Positions 52,867-62,111 are shown, counted from the first letter of the stretch. The stretch: 64,000 nt of DNA from Mastigocoleus sp. MO_188.B34 (GCF_030065675.1 NZ_JASJDK010000013.1:62001-126000), one strand, 5' to 3'. Numbers and translations: made by a program. The notes: a model not told the origin generated them from the letters alone.

Positions 52867-53727
52867 ATGTTACTAAAGAACTGGCAATTTTTATTATTTG
52901 GTAGTTTGGGATTATCAATATTTTTCGGTAATTCAGTAGTCTTAGCTCAATCAAATAGATCATCCGATAGTGTTGTAGTACCTACCGGTTCAACAAATAC
53001 CAGGTCGAGAACATCATCCTCAAGTAATTCTTCAAGACAAATCAACCGAAATGTAAATATAGATAATTCAGTTAACGGACGTTCGACTTCAACTAGAACA
53101 AAAACCCGAACTAGAAGAAATTCGTCGTCACCGATTACTACTGCAACTCGTTTTAGCTGTGCAAGTTATGGTGGTGAGTATACGGTGATGTACCAACCTG
53201 AGACTCAAGCGGGACAGTACTTCCCTTGGGCTAAACCCAGAAAAATGGGTGGTGGTTGGGATCCAATTAAACGTTGTAACAAGATTGCTGAACGTTTAGA
53301 GCGCTATCGTCCGGATGGTTTAACAGAACTGAGAACATCTTCACTCAATGGGTATAACATCCTTTGCGTAACCAGTGAAGCAGATCCATCTTGTAGGATT
53401 GTACTGACAGTTCCTCAAGATAAGGATCCCTATGAGGTTCGTAACAACGTATTCGAAAATCTAATTGCTGCTGATAGTGGAAGAGAAACTGTAGGAGTAA
53501 GTACTTACTCTGCAGATAATGGAGATTTTGAGAACATTATCAACATGGGACGTTCTCTGCTTGGAAGCAGTAAGAAACCCAATTCAGCATCTCAAAAGAG
53601 AATTAATTTGAAACCTTTTTTAGATCCGAAAGATGGTGGAAGCGGAAGTCAATTGAAGAAAGGGGTTAACTTGGGTGAAAGCAAAAATCAATCTGGTTTG
53701 GAATTAAACACTGATCGCTTGCGTTAA
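52867..53727 (+). CDS. COP23-domain secreted protein
   Basis: 286 residues, starting seven bases after a GTAGGAGG ribosome site. The signal peptide ends LGLSIFFGNSVVLAQS. A Ser/Thr/Arg-rich spacer (25-95) leads to the COP23-type domain: FSCASYGGEYTVMYQPETQAGQYFPWA, then RCNKIAERLERYRPDGL, ILCVTSEADPSCRIVLTV and the NVFENLIA helix, with three conserved cysteines. COP23 was named for a circadian-oscillating 23-kDa membrane protein of Cyanothece; the biochemical role is unknown. It lies 70 bases after the M48 protease gene on the same strand, so the two may share a transcript. Confidence 0.85.
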   Translation: MLLKNWQFLLFGSLGLSIFFGNSVVLAQSNRSSDSVVVPTGSTNTRSRTSSSSNSSRQINRNVNIDNSVNGRSTSTRTKTRTRRNSSSPITTATRFSCASYGGEYTVMYQPETQAGQYFPWAKPRKMGGGWDPIKRCNKIAERLERYRPDGLTELRTSSLNGYNILCVTSEADPSCRIVLTVPQDKDPYEVRNNVFENLIAADSGRETVGVSTYSADNGDFENIINMGRSLLGSSKKPNSASQKRINLKPFLDPKDGGSGSQLKKGVNLGESKNQSGLELNTDRLR

Positions 53728-54100
53728 TCAGATAGTTTAGTTTTTATCTAACTTGCGCCATTTTCAATTAGTTCAACAATCTACCTGGGAATTTTTTTTC
53801 GAGGTAAACTGTTCGATTGAATGTAGTTTGGTGCAAGTTATACTGCTATGCACAAGTCAAAAGTCAAAATTATCCTTATTACCTATAGGGATCATATTTG
53901 ATTTTTGTTGGCGTAAGCTTGCGCTTTGCTAATAATAATCAAACCGGAGTCCTATAGTGATCTATTATTTTTCTTCAAGTTAAAATAATTAAATAGATTG
54001 ATAGAGTAATGATAAGTTGTTTACATGTTTTTGGATATTTAGTTTTTGTTACTTAACTCAACAAAATGTTAAATTAATTTAGCTGAGTATTTAACAAAAT
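53728..54100. other. Intergenic with a small imperfect palindromic element
   Basis: Positions 53883-53957 form an imperfect inverted repeat: CCTATAGGGATCATATTTGA on the left, TAATCAAACCGG..TCCTATAG on the right and GCGTAAGCTTGCGC in the middle. No gene is seen. Confidence 0.5.
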
Positions 54101-54601
54101 ATGTTTGGTAGACCCCAACGAATCGAGCCAGGACCAGGTCAAGAATCAGTGTGGGATTATCCCCGTCCACCCCGTTTAGAAGATACGGATAAACACATTC
54201 GAATTATTTTTAATAATGTAACGATCGCGGATACCCGTCGAGCCAAAAGATTTTTGGAAACTAGTCATCCACCAACTTATTACATCCCCCCTGAAGATGT
54301 AAAAATGGAGTATTTGACTAGAACATCAAACTCCAGTTTTTGTGAATGGAAAGGACGTGCGGCTTATTATTCAATTCGCGTTGGTGACAAAGAAGCTCAG
54401 AATGTAGCTTGGTTTTATCCCGATCCAACACCTGATTTTGCATCCATCAAAGATTATCCATGTTTCTACGCTCAATTTATGGATGCTTGCTACGTTGATG
54501 ATGAGTTAGTACAAGCACAAATGGGTAATTTTTATGGGGGTTGGGTAACCAAGGATATCGTTGGACCTTTTAAAGGTGGTGCTGGTACTTGGGGTTGGTA
54601 A
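54101..54601 (+). CDS. DUF427 domain protein
   Basis: 166 residues. The DUF427 beta-barrel (about 28-150) shows IRIIFNNVTIADTRRAKRFLETSHPPTYYIPPEDVKMEYL, then CEWKGRAAYYSIRVGDKEAQNVAWFYPDPTPDF, the family's conserved core, and MGNFYGGWVT near the end. It is soluble with no signal peptide. The family is widespread and uncharacterised, possibly binding a small ligand in the barrel. It is a single gene convergent with the HNH gene. Confidence 0.88.
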   Translation: MFGRPQRIEPGPGQESVWDYPRPPRLEDTDKHIRIIFNNVTIADTRRAKRFLETSHPPTYYIPPEDVKMEYLTRTSNSSFCEWKGRAAYYSIRVGDKEAQNVAWFYPDPTPDFASIKDYPCFYAQFMDACYVDDELVQAQMGNFYGGWVTKDIVGPFKGGAGTWGW

Positions 54602-54652
54602 ATCTTTATTTAGTACAAAAAAAATTTAAGCATTAGGAATTATTTTCATTCC

Positions 54653-54919
54653 CTATGCTTTACGGTGAACCTTAACTTTTCTGTTAGGGTCTTGTTTTTT
54701 CACCCATTTAATAAATTTTTGCATCTGAGCTTCATTGATTAATTTTTCTTTGGAGTTAAGTTCCCGTGCTAAGCGCCTATTGTCAAATAAAGTATGAATT
54801 TGTCGATGACAAGCAGAACAAATATTAATTTTGGGAACGTGATGACCTTTTTTCTGTCTGGGAATGAGATGATTAATTGTTAGTTTCTCTACATCTCGTT
54901 CGCATAGCTCACAAGTCAT
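54653..54919 (-). CDS. Small HNH endonuclease-fold protein
   Basis: The 88 residues are almost entirely one HNH motif: CELCERD (zinc Cys pair), then LTINHLIPRQKKGHHVPKINICSACHRQIHTLFDN, giving the H-N-H catalytic pattern and the second C-x-x-C-H. A basic C-terminal tail follows. Stand-alone HNH proteins of this size occur commonly in cyanobacteria, in some cases as homing or repair nucleases. It lies 50 bases downstream-side of the ZnuA-like gene on the same strand. Confidence 0.85.
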   Translation of the reverse strand: MTCELCERDVEKLTINHLIPRQKKGHHVPKINICSACHRQIHTLFDNRRLARELNSKEKLINEAQMQKFIKWVKKQDPNRKVKVHRKA

Positions 54920-54968
54920 ATAGTTTACCTGCTTTTATTCGCTTATTTATTTTTTATATACCTATAAA

Positions 54969-55979
54969 TTACTTTATCGTTTGAGGTTCAAAAATTAAGT
55001 AAGTACCACCCAAAGCTTCTACAATTGTACGGGTATTAGTAGTCATCATTCTTTGGTAACTGTCTACATCACCACCGGATTTTTCTAGAGTGTTAGTAAA
55101 TAAGGGTCTTTGTGATACTTCAATCTTCGCAGCTTTCGCTACAGATTTAGTTAATTTTAAATCCGTGTTTGTGTCGGAAAAAATTACTTGAGCTTTATCT
55201 TTTCTAATATTTTCAGCAAATTTTTCTATCCGTTTTTGTGAAATATTTTGATTGTTATCAATACTAATCAAATGTCTTTTAAAAGGAAAGTTATAAGCTC
55301 TAACATAATAACTCATTGCATCGTGAGTTGTCACAAACTTACGTTTTCTGTTGGGAATACTAGCTACTCTAGATTTAATCCACCTATCGATTTGTTTTAA
55401 TTCACTATTAATTTTTTTGGTATTTTTTGCATAAACTGATGCATTTTCAGGACTTAATTTGGCTAGATTCTCATTAATGACTTTTGCCATTTCAATCCCA
55501 TTTTCGGCATCATGCCAAACATGAGGATCGGCTACATTTTTGCCATTTAATTTTAATTTTCTCGGATTGGGTACTGCAACTTCTGCTACAGAAATTTTTG
55601 GTACAGAATTATTACTGTTTTCAATTAGTTCTATTAATTTAGACTCTAAATCATAACCATTAAAAAGAATCAATTGGGCTTGTTCTATGGCTTCACTGTC
55701 TTCTGATTTGGGTTTATAAAAATGAGGATTAACTTTTGGAGGAATCAAGCATTTAATTCGGATAGTATCTGCAGCAATTTGTTTGGTTAGATCGCAAATA
55801 ATATTTGTAGTTGCTAATACTTTGGGTAAATTTTTATTTGCTTTGCTCGAATCAACAGTCGTTGCAGAAGGTTTGGAAGTCTCTTTTACTTGGTTTCGAT
55901 TGTTACATCCGAATAATCCGACAGACAGGGCGATCAAAGTTATGCCGAAAGTTATATGTGCTAAGCTTCTTCTTGACAT
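54969..55979 (-). CDS. znuA: Metal ABC transporter substrate-binding lipoprotein (ZnuA-like)
   Basis: A 336-residue cluster A-I (cluster 9) binding protein with lipobox SVGLFGC. Metal ligands appear as His in NPHFYKPKSED, His in DPHVWHDAENGIEMAKVI, His in VTTHDAMSYYVRAYNF and Asp/Glu in VIFSDTNTD. The long helix linking the two lobes (ENASVYAKNTKKINSELKQIDRWI) is present. The His-rich flexible loop of typical ZnuA is absent, so manganese or another metal is possible. No permease or ATPase gene is adjacent, so the rest of the transporter must lie elsewhere. Zinc specificity is supported only by context. Confidence 0.82.
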   Translation of the reverse strand: MSRRSLAHITFGITLIALSVGLFGCNNRNQVKETSKPSATTVDSSKANKNLPKVLATTNIICDLTKQIAADTIRIKCLIPPKVNPHFYKPKSEDSEAIEQAQLILFNGYDLESKLIELIENSNNSVPKISVAEVAVPNPRKLKLNGKNVADPHVWHDAENGIEMAKVINENLAKLSPENASVYAKNTKKINSELKQIDRWIKSRVASIPNRKRKFVTTHDAMSYYVRAYNFPFKRHLISIDNNQNISQKRIEKFAENIRKDKAQVIFSDTNTDLKLTKSVAKAAKIEVSQRPLFTNTLEKSGGDVDSYQRMMTTNTRTIVEALGGTYLIFEPQTIK

Positions 55980-56380
55980 GGACAGTTAATAAATAGTAGC
56001 TGTTATGGATACAGCAAAATTTAGGGAATCAGAATTTAGAAATCAGAATATACCACACTTTGATGAGAGAGCAGGAATCAGAATTTTGAATTCAGGATCG
56101 TAAAGTTCCTATTACCTATTACTCATTAGGAAACTCCACAAATATAATATGTGTTTAAGCGGCGACAAGTAATATCGAAGTTAATACTTATGGATGATGT
56201 CAATATTATTTATGCAAAAACTGGAAAATATAGTTTTGTATAGAAATTAATAAGTTTCCTATGGAAAGCATAGGAAACCTAAATAAATTAGTTCAAAATT
56301 GATTTCTCTAAACCAAAAATCAGTGGTTTATCAATTAGATTTAACTTTTGAATTTCGTCATCGAATAATAAATTTTATGG
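55980..56380. other. Intergenic, nothing recognised
   Basis: About 400 AT-rich bases between two minus-strand genes, with fragments of the ATCAGAA low-complexity family near 56028-56100. No Zur-type operator could be identified with confidence. Confidence 0.4.
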
Positions 56381-56656
56381 TTAAAAATTTCTAGGGGATG
56401 GTAGCTTACCTTGCAATTCTAATCCAGATTTAACACAAGCACTACAACCACAACCAAGATGTTCTCTGAGCGGATCGGATTGTTCTGAGATCCTAGGTGC
56501 TGTTAATGCAAGGGTTTGTTGTTTTTGCAACTTGGGAACTACATGTGCGGTTGTCGGTGTGGTTTTAACTACAGATGCTTCCGCAGGATGAACAAACAAC
56601 AAGGTTAACGCAACGGAAAAAGGAGATATGAGGAAAATTAGTTTAGCTAATTTCAT
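56381..56656 (-). CDS. Small secreted protein with CGCSAC motif
   Basis: 91 residues. A signal peptide (LAKLIFLISPFSVALTLLFVHPAEA) is followed by a Thr/Gln-rich spacer and the compact C-terminal motif EHLGCGCSACVKSGLELQGKLP. The C-x-C-x-x-C arrangement suggests metal (Zn, Cu) or Fe-S binding outside the cytoplasm. I do not recognise a named family. It is 402 bases upstream of the ZnuA-like gene on the same strand, so a metal-handling role is plausible but speculative. Confidence 0.6.
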   Translation of the reverse strand: MKLAKLIFLISPFSVALTLLFVHPAEASVVKTTPTTAHVVPKLQKQQTLALTAPRISEQSDPLREHLGCGCSACVKSGLELQGKLPSPRNF

Positions 56657-56944
56657 GGTTAGTTTTTAACAAGGGGCTTGTTGATACAGCATAGCTAATT
56701 TTTGTAGATTTAGTCACGCCTAAGTTGGAGAAAGAAAGATAATACAGAGGAAGGACTAAAACAAGAAGAAATGACGTAGTTTATTTATTATTTTGTTCCT
56801 GTATTACAAATAAGCTGTTTGAGGTGCTGCTGTATCTTCAAACATATTGTATGAGCGAGGAGTTCATATTTGAGTAAATCAAAAAGCTAAGCTCCCTGGG
56901 AATCATTATTTTAAACCTACATTTTATGTTAAATTTAAAAGATT

Positions 56945-57292
56945 TTAGCTAAGTTTTCTAGCTAAACTTTCTATTCTACTAATTTGTTTTTGTTGTTTCA
57001 CATTTAACAAATAGTGAATGTAATTCTCTAATTCTTCTTTTTGCTTTTCAGATTCATAAAGACGTTCGCGTAACTCTTGATTTTCTACTTTATATGTGAC
57101 TATAAGTCTTTTAGATTGACGCAAGAAGAATTTCCAAAAAGAAAACATATTAGACGTTTGACCGAAAATGTAAGATGGTCTGTCCATAACTTTCAAATCA
57201 CTACAGTTATCCTTTGATAAGGTCATACTGTGCCGAGACTTGGTTCTTTTGAGGCGTTCTAATTTTAAGTAGGTAACACTATTAGGATGCAT
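56945..57292 (-). CDS. Small coiled-coil protein, hypothetical
   Basis: 115 codons. The C-terminal 60 residues form a helical coiled coil (NQELRERLYESEKQKEELENYIHYLL). The N-terminal part is basic and less protein-like, so the true start may be the internal Met at MTLSKDNC or MDRPSYIFGQ. No family is recognised. It is 120 bases upstream of the WD40 gene's stop side and on the same strand. Confidence 0.45.
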   Translation of the reverse strand: MHPNSVTYLKLERLKRTKSRHSMTLSKDNCSDLKVMDRPSYIFGQTSNMFSFWKFFLRQSKRLIVTYKVENQELRERLYESEKQKEELENYIHYLLNVKQQKQISRIESLARKLS

Positions 57293-57411
57293 TCAGGTTG
57301 TCTTATTTTTTATAATATAAATATTGAGAATATTCTAGCTAGCTTTTGATTTATCCTAAATCAAGATTTTTACGGATATTTTGATACTAATATTTACCAG
57401 TAGTTCACTTT

Positions 57412-58488
57412 TTATTGAGTTCTTCCTTTTTTCCAGACACGTAATTCTCCCGTTTCCGTACCTGCAGCAATGTGGGTTGCTTTGGGGTGCCAAGAGATAC
57501 ATGAGAAACCACTGGAAACACCTGTAAGTAATTGGGATACTTGTTGAGCTTCTTCCCATAAACATAACCAACCGTCCGCACCCGCAGAAGCGAGGAGAAA
57601 ACTTTGGGGTGCAAAACTAACGGTACGAACTATATCTATATGATTGGTTAAGACTCTAGATTCCCAACCAACGGACTCATCTGCTGATTTTTCCCAGACA
57701 ATAATTCCATCCATGCTGACAGTTGCTAATATCGGTGCACCTGTTTCGGTTGTAGCTTCTGACCATGTCAATTCACGAACTTTTCCTGGGAAACCGCGCA
57801 TTACCCAAGGATCTGGATCTTGACGAGATAGTAATAATTTTGCTTCTACTACCGTCAAGGTATTACCCATATTGCAAGAAGCAATATATTTACCATCTGG
57901 AGACCACTCCATAGCAATTGTGGCAGATGGAATATCAAAAATATATGGTTCTTCTTTCGGGTTTTGATAATCCCAAACTTTGATTCCCCGATGACCGGAA
58001 GCTGCAATATATTTACCGTCACATGACCAGTCAATACCTAATACTGAAGAGTTTGAAAAATTCAATTTTGCTAAAACTTGTCCTGTTTCGGGGTTCCATA
58101 CCTGTAAATCTCGTCCCAATCCAAAAGCCAAATGGTTATTAACTGGACTCCAGGATAAGCGATCGATCCATAAGGGAGCATTTTCTAAAGTTGCGATTAG
58201 TTGATTATCTCGCCAAACTTTAACTCTTCCATCCTGTCCTCCAACCGCCAAAAATTGTCCATCATGGGAAAATGCGAGACAATCTACGGATTCTCCACTT
58301 CCAATCTGTAAGTATTCAATTTGTAAGTGTTCCAGTTCTCGATCGCGCCATAATAAAACTTCGCCGTTGGAAGTAGTAACAGCTAAAGTTTCACCATCCG
58401 GAGACCAAGCCATGTCAGTAATATAATCCGATAGAGTATCAGAAAAATGCAGTTGAAATTCTTGTGACTTTAGGGTGGAAAGGTTCAT
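57412..58488 (-). CDS. WD40-repeat beta-propeller protein
   Basis: 358 residues made almost wholly of WD40 units, for example DMAWSPDGETLAVTTSNGEVLLW, CLAFSHDGQFLAVGGQDGRVKVW, GIDWSCDGKYIAASGHRGIKVWD, AMEWSPDGKYIASC, TVSFAPQSFLLASAGADGWLCLW and CISWHPKATHIAAGTETGELRVW. About seven blades are expected, forming one propeller. There is no signal peptide or fused enzymatic domain. It probably scaffolds protein contacts. The next gene upstream on the same strand is the CobW GTPase, 436 bases away across repeats; WD40 proteins are sometimes found beside CobW genes in cyanobacteria. Confidence 0.88.
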   Translation of the reverse strand: MNLSTLKSQEFQLHFSDTLSDYITDMAWSPDGETLAVTTSNGEVLLWRDRELEHLQIEYLQIGSGESVDCLAFSHDGQFLAVGGQDGRVKVWRDNQLIATLENAPLWIDRLSWSPVNNHLAFGLGRDLQVWNPETGQVLAKLNFSNSSVLGIDWSCDGKYIAASGHRGIKVWDYQNPKEEPYIFDIPSATIAMEWSPDGKYIASCNMGNTLTVVEAKLLLSRQDPDPWVMRGFPGKVRELTWSEATTETGAPILATVSMDGIIVWEKSADESVGWESRVLTNHIDIVRTVSFAPQSFLLASAGADGWLCLWEEAQQVSQLLTGVSSGFSCISWHPKATHIAAGTETGELRVWKKGRTQ

Positions 58489-58924
58489 TTGATTGGCGAT
58501 TGGGATTAGGGATTTGGAATTGGGAATTTACTTAGGAATGAGAATTTAATAACCTGTAATTCTGAAATTTGGAATGGTGCGTTACGCGATGCTAACAGCA
58601 CCCTACTTTTTTACTTTATTTAATCCACATTCCTTATTACTTGTTACTTATTACTCATTACTTATTACTCCAGGACTTACGCAACGTTAGCATAGCGTGT
58701 CCGTAGGACATAGATTTGTCATTGCGACCGAAACGTAGTGCAGGGTTAGCGTAGCGTCTCCGTTTAGGAGATAGCAATCCCAGAGTTTTTGCGTTAGCGC
58801 AGCGTGTCCGCAGGACATATACGTCGCGATCGCTCGTAATGACGCAATTACGTTAATTTTGCGTAAGTCCTGTACTCATTACTCATTACTCATTACTTAT
58901 TACTCATTACTCATTACCCAATCC
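58489..58924. other. Repeat-filled intergenic region
   Basis: Contains the 'gggattaggg' low-complexity tract (58495-58530), a GGTGCGTTACGCG repeat (58573-58605), TTACTCA/TTACTTA heptamers on both sides, and the 200-bp AGGACTTACG element at 58672-58871. No coding sequence. Confidence 0.7.
58672..58871. repeat. AGGACTTACGCAA-bounded element (copy 3, with nested repeats)
   Basis: A 200-base element with AGGACTTACGCAACG at the left and TTTTGCGTAAGTCCT at the right. Inside are two or three nested GTTAGCGTAGCGTCTCCG...GGAGATAGCAATCC-type units, the same units seen inside the element at 63511-63614. It lies between heptamer arrays. Confidence 0.85.
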
Positions 58925-59893
58925 CTAAACCACACAAGCTTTGAAATTTTCTTGAAGGTTCGCTTCGTCCAAATTACGTCCAATGAAAACTAGTTCGCTT
59001 TGGCGCTTTTCTCCTTCTTTCCACTGACGGTCTGGTTTCCCGTCAAATATCATATGTACTCCTTGGAATACAAAGCGGTTATCTTCCCCAGCAATATTTA
59101 AAATCCCTTTCATGCGGAAGATATCTGGACCTTTGGTTTGTAATAAAGTCCCTAACCACTCATTTAATTTATCACCGTCCAATTCCCCTTCTTCGACTAA
59201 AGCTAAGGAATAAACGCTTTCATCATGTTCGTGAGCGTCTTCTCCCAAAAATTCTGGATCGATTTCTAAAGCCCGATCCAAATCAAAAGCTTTAACCCCT
59301 AATAGCGCATCCATTTCTACCTCAGCATTACGGGTACGGTGGATTTTCGCCATCGCATTCATGGTTCGGATTCGCTGTTCTAATTCTTCTAACTGCTCTG
59401 AAGTGACTAAATCGGTTTTGTTGAGCAAAATCACATCTGCAAAGGCGATTTGTTCTTGGGCTTCATCTGCATCCCAATGTTGCCAAATATGCTTAGTGTC
59501 CACTACGGTAACAACTGCGTCAAGTTCCAGTGTTTCCTTCATATCTTCGTCAACAAAGAAGGTTTGAATTACTGGTGCAGGGTCTGCTAATCCGGTAGTT
59601 TCAATCACCAAATGATCGAATTTATCGCGACGCTTCATTAAGTTACCGATGATACGAATTAAGTCCCCCCTGACTGTACAGCAAATACAGCCATTATTCA
59701 TTTCAAATATTTCTTCATCGGCATCTATAACTAGTTTATTATCAATACCAACTTCACCAAACTCATTCACTATTACTGCAACTTTTTTACCGTGCTCATA
59801 GGTGAGAATGTGATTGAGAAGTGTTGTTTTACCTGCACCTAAATAACCAGTTAGCACGGTTACGGGTACTGTATTCATAGTTTCTAAAGTCAT
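58925..59893 (-). CDS. CobW-family GTP-dependent metallochaperone (ZNG1-like)
   Basis: 322 residues from the ATG at 59893; an earlier in-frame ATG at 59959 would run through repeat DNA. A G3E GTPase: Walker A GYLGAGKTTLLNH, the metal-binding GCICC motif, IETTGLADPAPV (switch) and NKTD (guanine specificity). A C-terminal CobW_C domain follows (about 225-318). A short HEHDE segment could bind metal. GTP-driven zinc delivery is the role shown for ZNG1-type members; CobW itself is linked to cobalt. With ZnuA-like and CGCSAC proteins within 5 kb, zinc is the more likely metal, by inference. Confidence 0.9.
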   Translation of the reverse strand: MTLETMNTVPVTVLTGYLGAGKTTLLNHILTYEHGKKVAVIVNEFGEVGIDNKLVIDADEEIFEMNNGCICCTVRGDLIRIIGNLMKRRDKFDHLVIETTGLADPAPVIQTFFVDEDMKETLELDAVVTVVDTKHIWQHWDADEAQEQIAFADVILLNKTDLVTSEQLEELEQRIRTMNAMAKIHRTRNAEVEMDALLGVKAFDLDRALEIDPEFLGEDAHEHDESVYSLALVEEGELDGDKLNEWLGTLLQTKGPDIFRMKGILNIAGEDNRFVFQGVHMIFDGKPDRQWKEGEKRQSELVFIGRNLDEANLQENFKACVV

Positions 59894-60198
59894 AGTTATT
59901 TTAATTAGGGTTTGGGGATTGGGAATTGGTGACTGGCGATTGGGAATTATAGCAATCATATCTGAGTTGTGGACAGTAAATCCTGTAGAGACGCGCCATG
60001 GCGCGTCTCTACAATATTTTGTTCATAAATGATTTAGGATTGCTATACAATAGAAAAATTATCTTATTCCCTATTTGCGATATCGCACATTTCAAAAAAT
60101 AATCTTGAAAGTTTATAATAGCGCTTCTATAAAAAATGAAATCTACCAAAAGTTATTGATCAAAAGTTAATTTTCGGGAGACGTAGCGTGCTACGTCT
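59894..60198. other. Intergenic with two perfect palindromes
   Basis: A 305-base spacer holding the palindromes at 59984-60013 and 60178-60199. Nothing else is recognised. Confidence 0.5.
59984..60013. repeat. Perfect 30-bp palindrome (GTAGAGACG family)
   Basis: The left half TGTAGAGACGCGCCA is followed exactly by its reverse complement, with no loop. It is a member of the dispersed GTAGAGACG...CGTCTCTAC palindrome family. Confidence 0.9.
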
Positions 60199-60199
60199 C
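60178..60199. repeat. 22-bp palindrome at the hydrolase stop codon
   Basis: GAGACGTAGC and GCTACGTCTC flank GT. It reaches the last base of the downstream hydrolase stop codon and may double as its terminator. Confidence 0.8.
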
Positions 60200-61101
60200 T
60201 ACAAATCCTGACTCAAAAAAGGTGAAATCGCTTCAAATACTTCTCTTGGGTATTCTTCATGCATTCCTAAAGTACCTGCAAGTTTAGTGGAGTCTACTCC
60301 TGGTAATGCTGCTAAAGCATCCATTTCAGCCCGAGATGATGGTGGAGAAGATTCACCAATGATTACCATCAAAGGTATTGATACACTTTTCGCTAGATTA
60401 AGAAAATCATCTCGGTTTTTGACTGCATCAAGATTACCAGTTACAAAAGCAGCAGGAGCAAATCTACCTCCAGGTTGTTGAGTGTTACGCCATTTATACT
60501 CAATAAAATCCGATGTCAGTTTAGTAGTATCAGTATAAACATGACGGCGGTACATAAAACTTAAAAATCCAGGTGCGGTATTAAGTTTATACAGGAATTG
60601 ACCAAGGATTGGCGATCGCACCAAATTTTTCACATTCCCTGCAACAGACTGACCTACACCCATGGTAGGTAAGGGACCGCGCCAAGTTGGAGCAACTAAA
60701 ACGATCCGGGAAAAAGCATTAGATTTTTCTTTCTGGAGTTGTAATACATAAGCAGCACTGTGACCCGCAGCAACAACTGCTACGGGAGTATTAAATACAG
60801 AACTGACAAAATCTTGTAAAAATTTTTGATATAAAGCGGGTTTGTAATCAACCGATGGGCGCTCGGAATCTCCAAAACCAGGGAAATCAACGGCTACTGT
60901 TTGAAAATGGGGAGATAATAACTTTGCGATCTCCGCCATTTCCGAACGCATGGAAACTGTACTAAAAGCGGGAAGTAACAATATAGGGGAACCTTCACCC
61001 AAGCATTCATAAACGACCCGGATTTGTTGTTGTTCGTAGTTCCAGAGAAATTCTTTGACTGCACCACCAATTTTGGTTGGGGTTGATGCGAGGTTGGTCA
61101 T
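60199..61101 (-). CDS. Alpha/beta-fold hydrolase
   Basis: 300 residues with the classic order: oxyanion strand PILLLPAFSTVSMRSEM, VAVDFPGFGDSERP, and nucleophile elbow VVAAGHSAAYVLQL, where the usual G-x-S-x-G ends in Ala (GHSAA). VMVIIGESSPP is the acid region, and the C-terminal GMHEEYP supplies the catalytic His. There is no signal peptide. It probably acts on a small ester or similar soluble substrate, not identifiable here. It is 193 bases downstream of sufE on the same strand, with a palindromic repeat between. Confidence 0.85.
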   Translation of the reverse strand: MTNLASTPTKIGGAVKEFLWNYEQQQIRVVYECLGEGSPILLLPAFSTVSMRSEMAEIAKLLSPHFQTVAVDFPGFGDSERPSVDYKPALYQKFLQDFVSSVFNTPVAVVAAGHSAAYVLQLQKEKSNAFSRIVLVAPTWRGPLPTMGVGQSVAGNVKNLVRSPILGQFLYKLNTAPGFLSFMYRRHVYTDTTKLTSDFIEYKWRNTQQPGGRFAPAAFVTGNLDAVKNRDDFLNLAKSVSIPLMVIIGESSPPSSRAEMDALAALPGVDSTKLAGTLGMHEEYPREVFEAISPFLSQDL

Positions 61102-61170
61102 GGTAGGGAATTAGCGATTAGGGATTGGGAAGGTTGATTTGTAAGGATGTGACGAAATAAGGGTTGATTT

Positions 61171-61224
61171 GTAGAGACGCGACAGAGCCTGCGGCGTCGG
61201 CGTTAGCCTCTGTCGCGTCTTTAC
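61171..61224. repeat. Long imperfect inverted repeat (GTAGAGACG family)
   Basis: GTAGAGACGCGACAGAGCCT and AGCCTCTGTCGCGTCTTTAC form arms of 20 bases around GCGGCGTCGGCGTT. It lies between the hydrolase and sufE genes. Confidence 0.85.
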
Positions 61225-61294
61225 AGGGTCTTCACCATCAACCAACTCGTCCTAGTTAATAAAACATACTTTTGATAAATGCTACTTTTTAGAA

Positions 61295-61735
61295 TCAATT
61301 ATTATCTATTGCTTGAGATTCTAAAGCTTTTTTCTGCATGGTTTTGAAAATATTATAAAAACCATTAGCGCGAGAAGGAGTCAAGCTCGCATTTAAACCT
61401 GTTTCTTTAATAAAATCGGGCGCTAATTGAACAATTTCATTTGCTGTGGATCCATTTAATCCCTCAATTAATAATCCAAGCAAACCCTTAGTTAATTGGG
61501 AATCGGAGTCGCCCTGATAAAATACCTTACCTTCATCTGAACTCGCCGTTACATACACCTGAGAAACACAACCAGGAACCTTATTTTCTGCAACTTTATC
61601 AGATTGGGGAAACTCAGATAGCCGTTGACCGTAGTAGATTAATTGTTCGTAGCGTCGCTTGTTGTCAGAAACGCGTTGAAAGCGTTTGACTATTTTAGCA
61701 AGTGCGGGTGGCAAGGAATCTGTTGTCGAGGACAT
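61295..61735 (-). CDS. sufE: SufE-family sulfur acceptor protein
   Basis: 146 residues. SufE takes persulfide sulfur from the cysteine desulfurase SufS and passes it to Fe-S cluster assembly. The active Cys is in NKVPGCVSQVYVTA (about residue 51), in the expected loop. GDSDSQLTKGLLGLLIEGLNGSTANEIVQL and SLTPSRANGFYNIF are the family's conserved helices (the R-x-N-G motif). The length is normal. It is a single gene; the main suf operon must be elsewhere. Confidence 0.93.
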   Translation of the reverse strand: MSSTTDSLPPALAKIVKRFQRVSDNKRRYEQLIYYGQRLSEFPQSDKVAENKVPGCVSQVYVTASSDEGKVFYQGDSDSQLTKGLLGLLIEGLNGSTANEIVQLAPDFIKETGLNASLTPSRANGFYNIFKTMQKKALESQAIDNN

Positions 61736-62111
61736 ATCAAAAGTGCAAACAATCTATCTCACCTTGAGTTTAGATGATTTTGGGGGGATTAGGGATTGGG
61801 GATTGGCGACCGGGGATTGGTTAATTCGGTAAATTCTTACTTACTCTTACGAGAAGGCTAACGCCAATGAATTTCGAATTTTTGCGTAGATTTCCGAAAT
61901 TTCTTAAAGTAAGTGCGAAGTTAACATCGAGTATCAAGTCAAATCTACTTTATCTGTTGTAACTTATAAATAATATGTTTGTAGTAGCGCTTTAGCGCTA
62001 TGAATAGTTTTTTTTTGCTACAGCCCCTACTACGAACTTTTTGATGGGTGTTGTAATGGATTCGATCTTAGAACAAACTGAAAAACCCTAATAATATAGG
62101 AATTTACGGTC
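61736..62111. other. Intergenic between divergent genes
   Basis: Contains the 'ggggattggcgac' low-complexity tract (61775-61820) and a small palindrome GTAGCGCTTTAGCGCTA (about 61984-62000). No gene is seen. It holds the promoter for the STAND gene. Confidence 0.5.
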
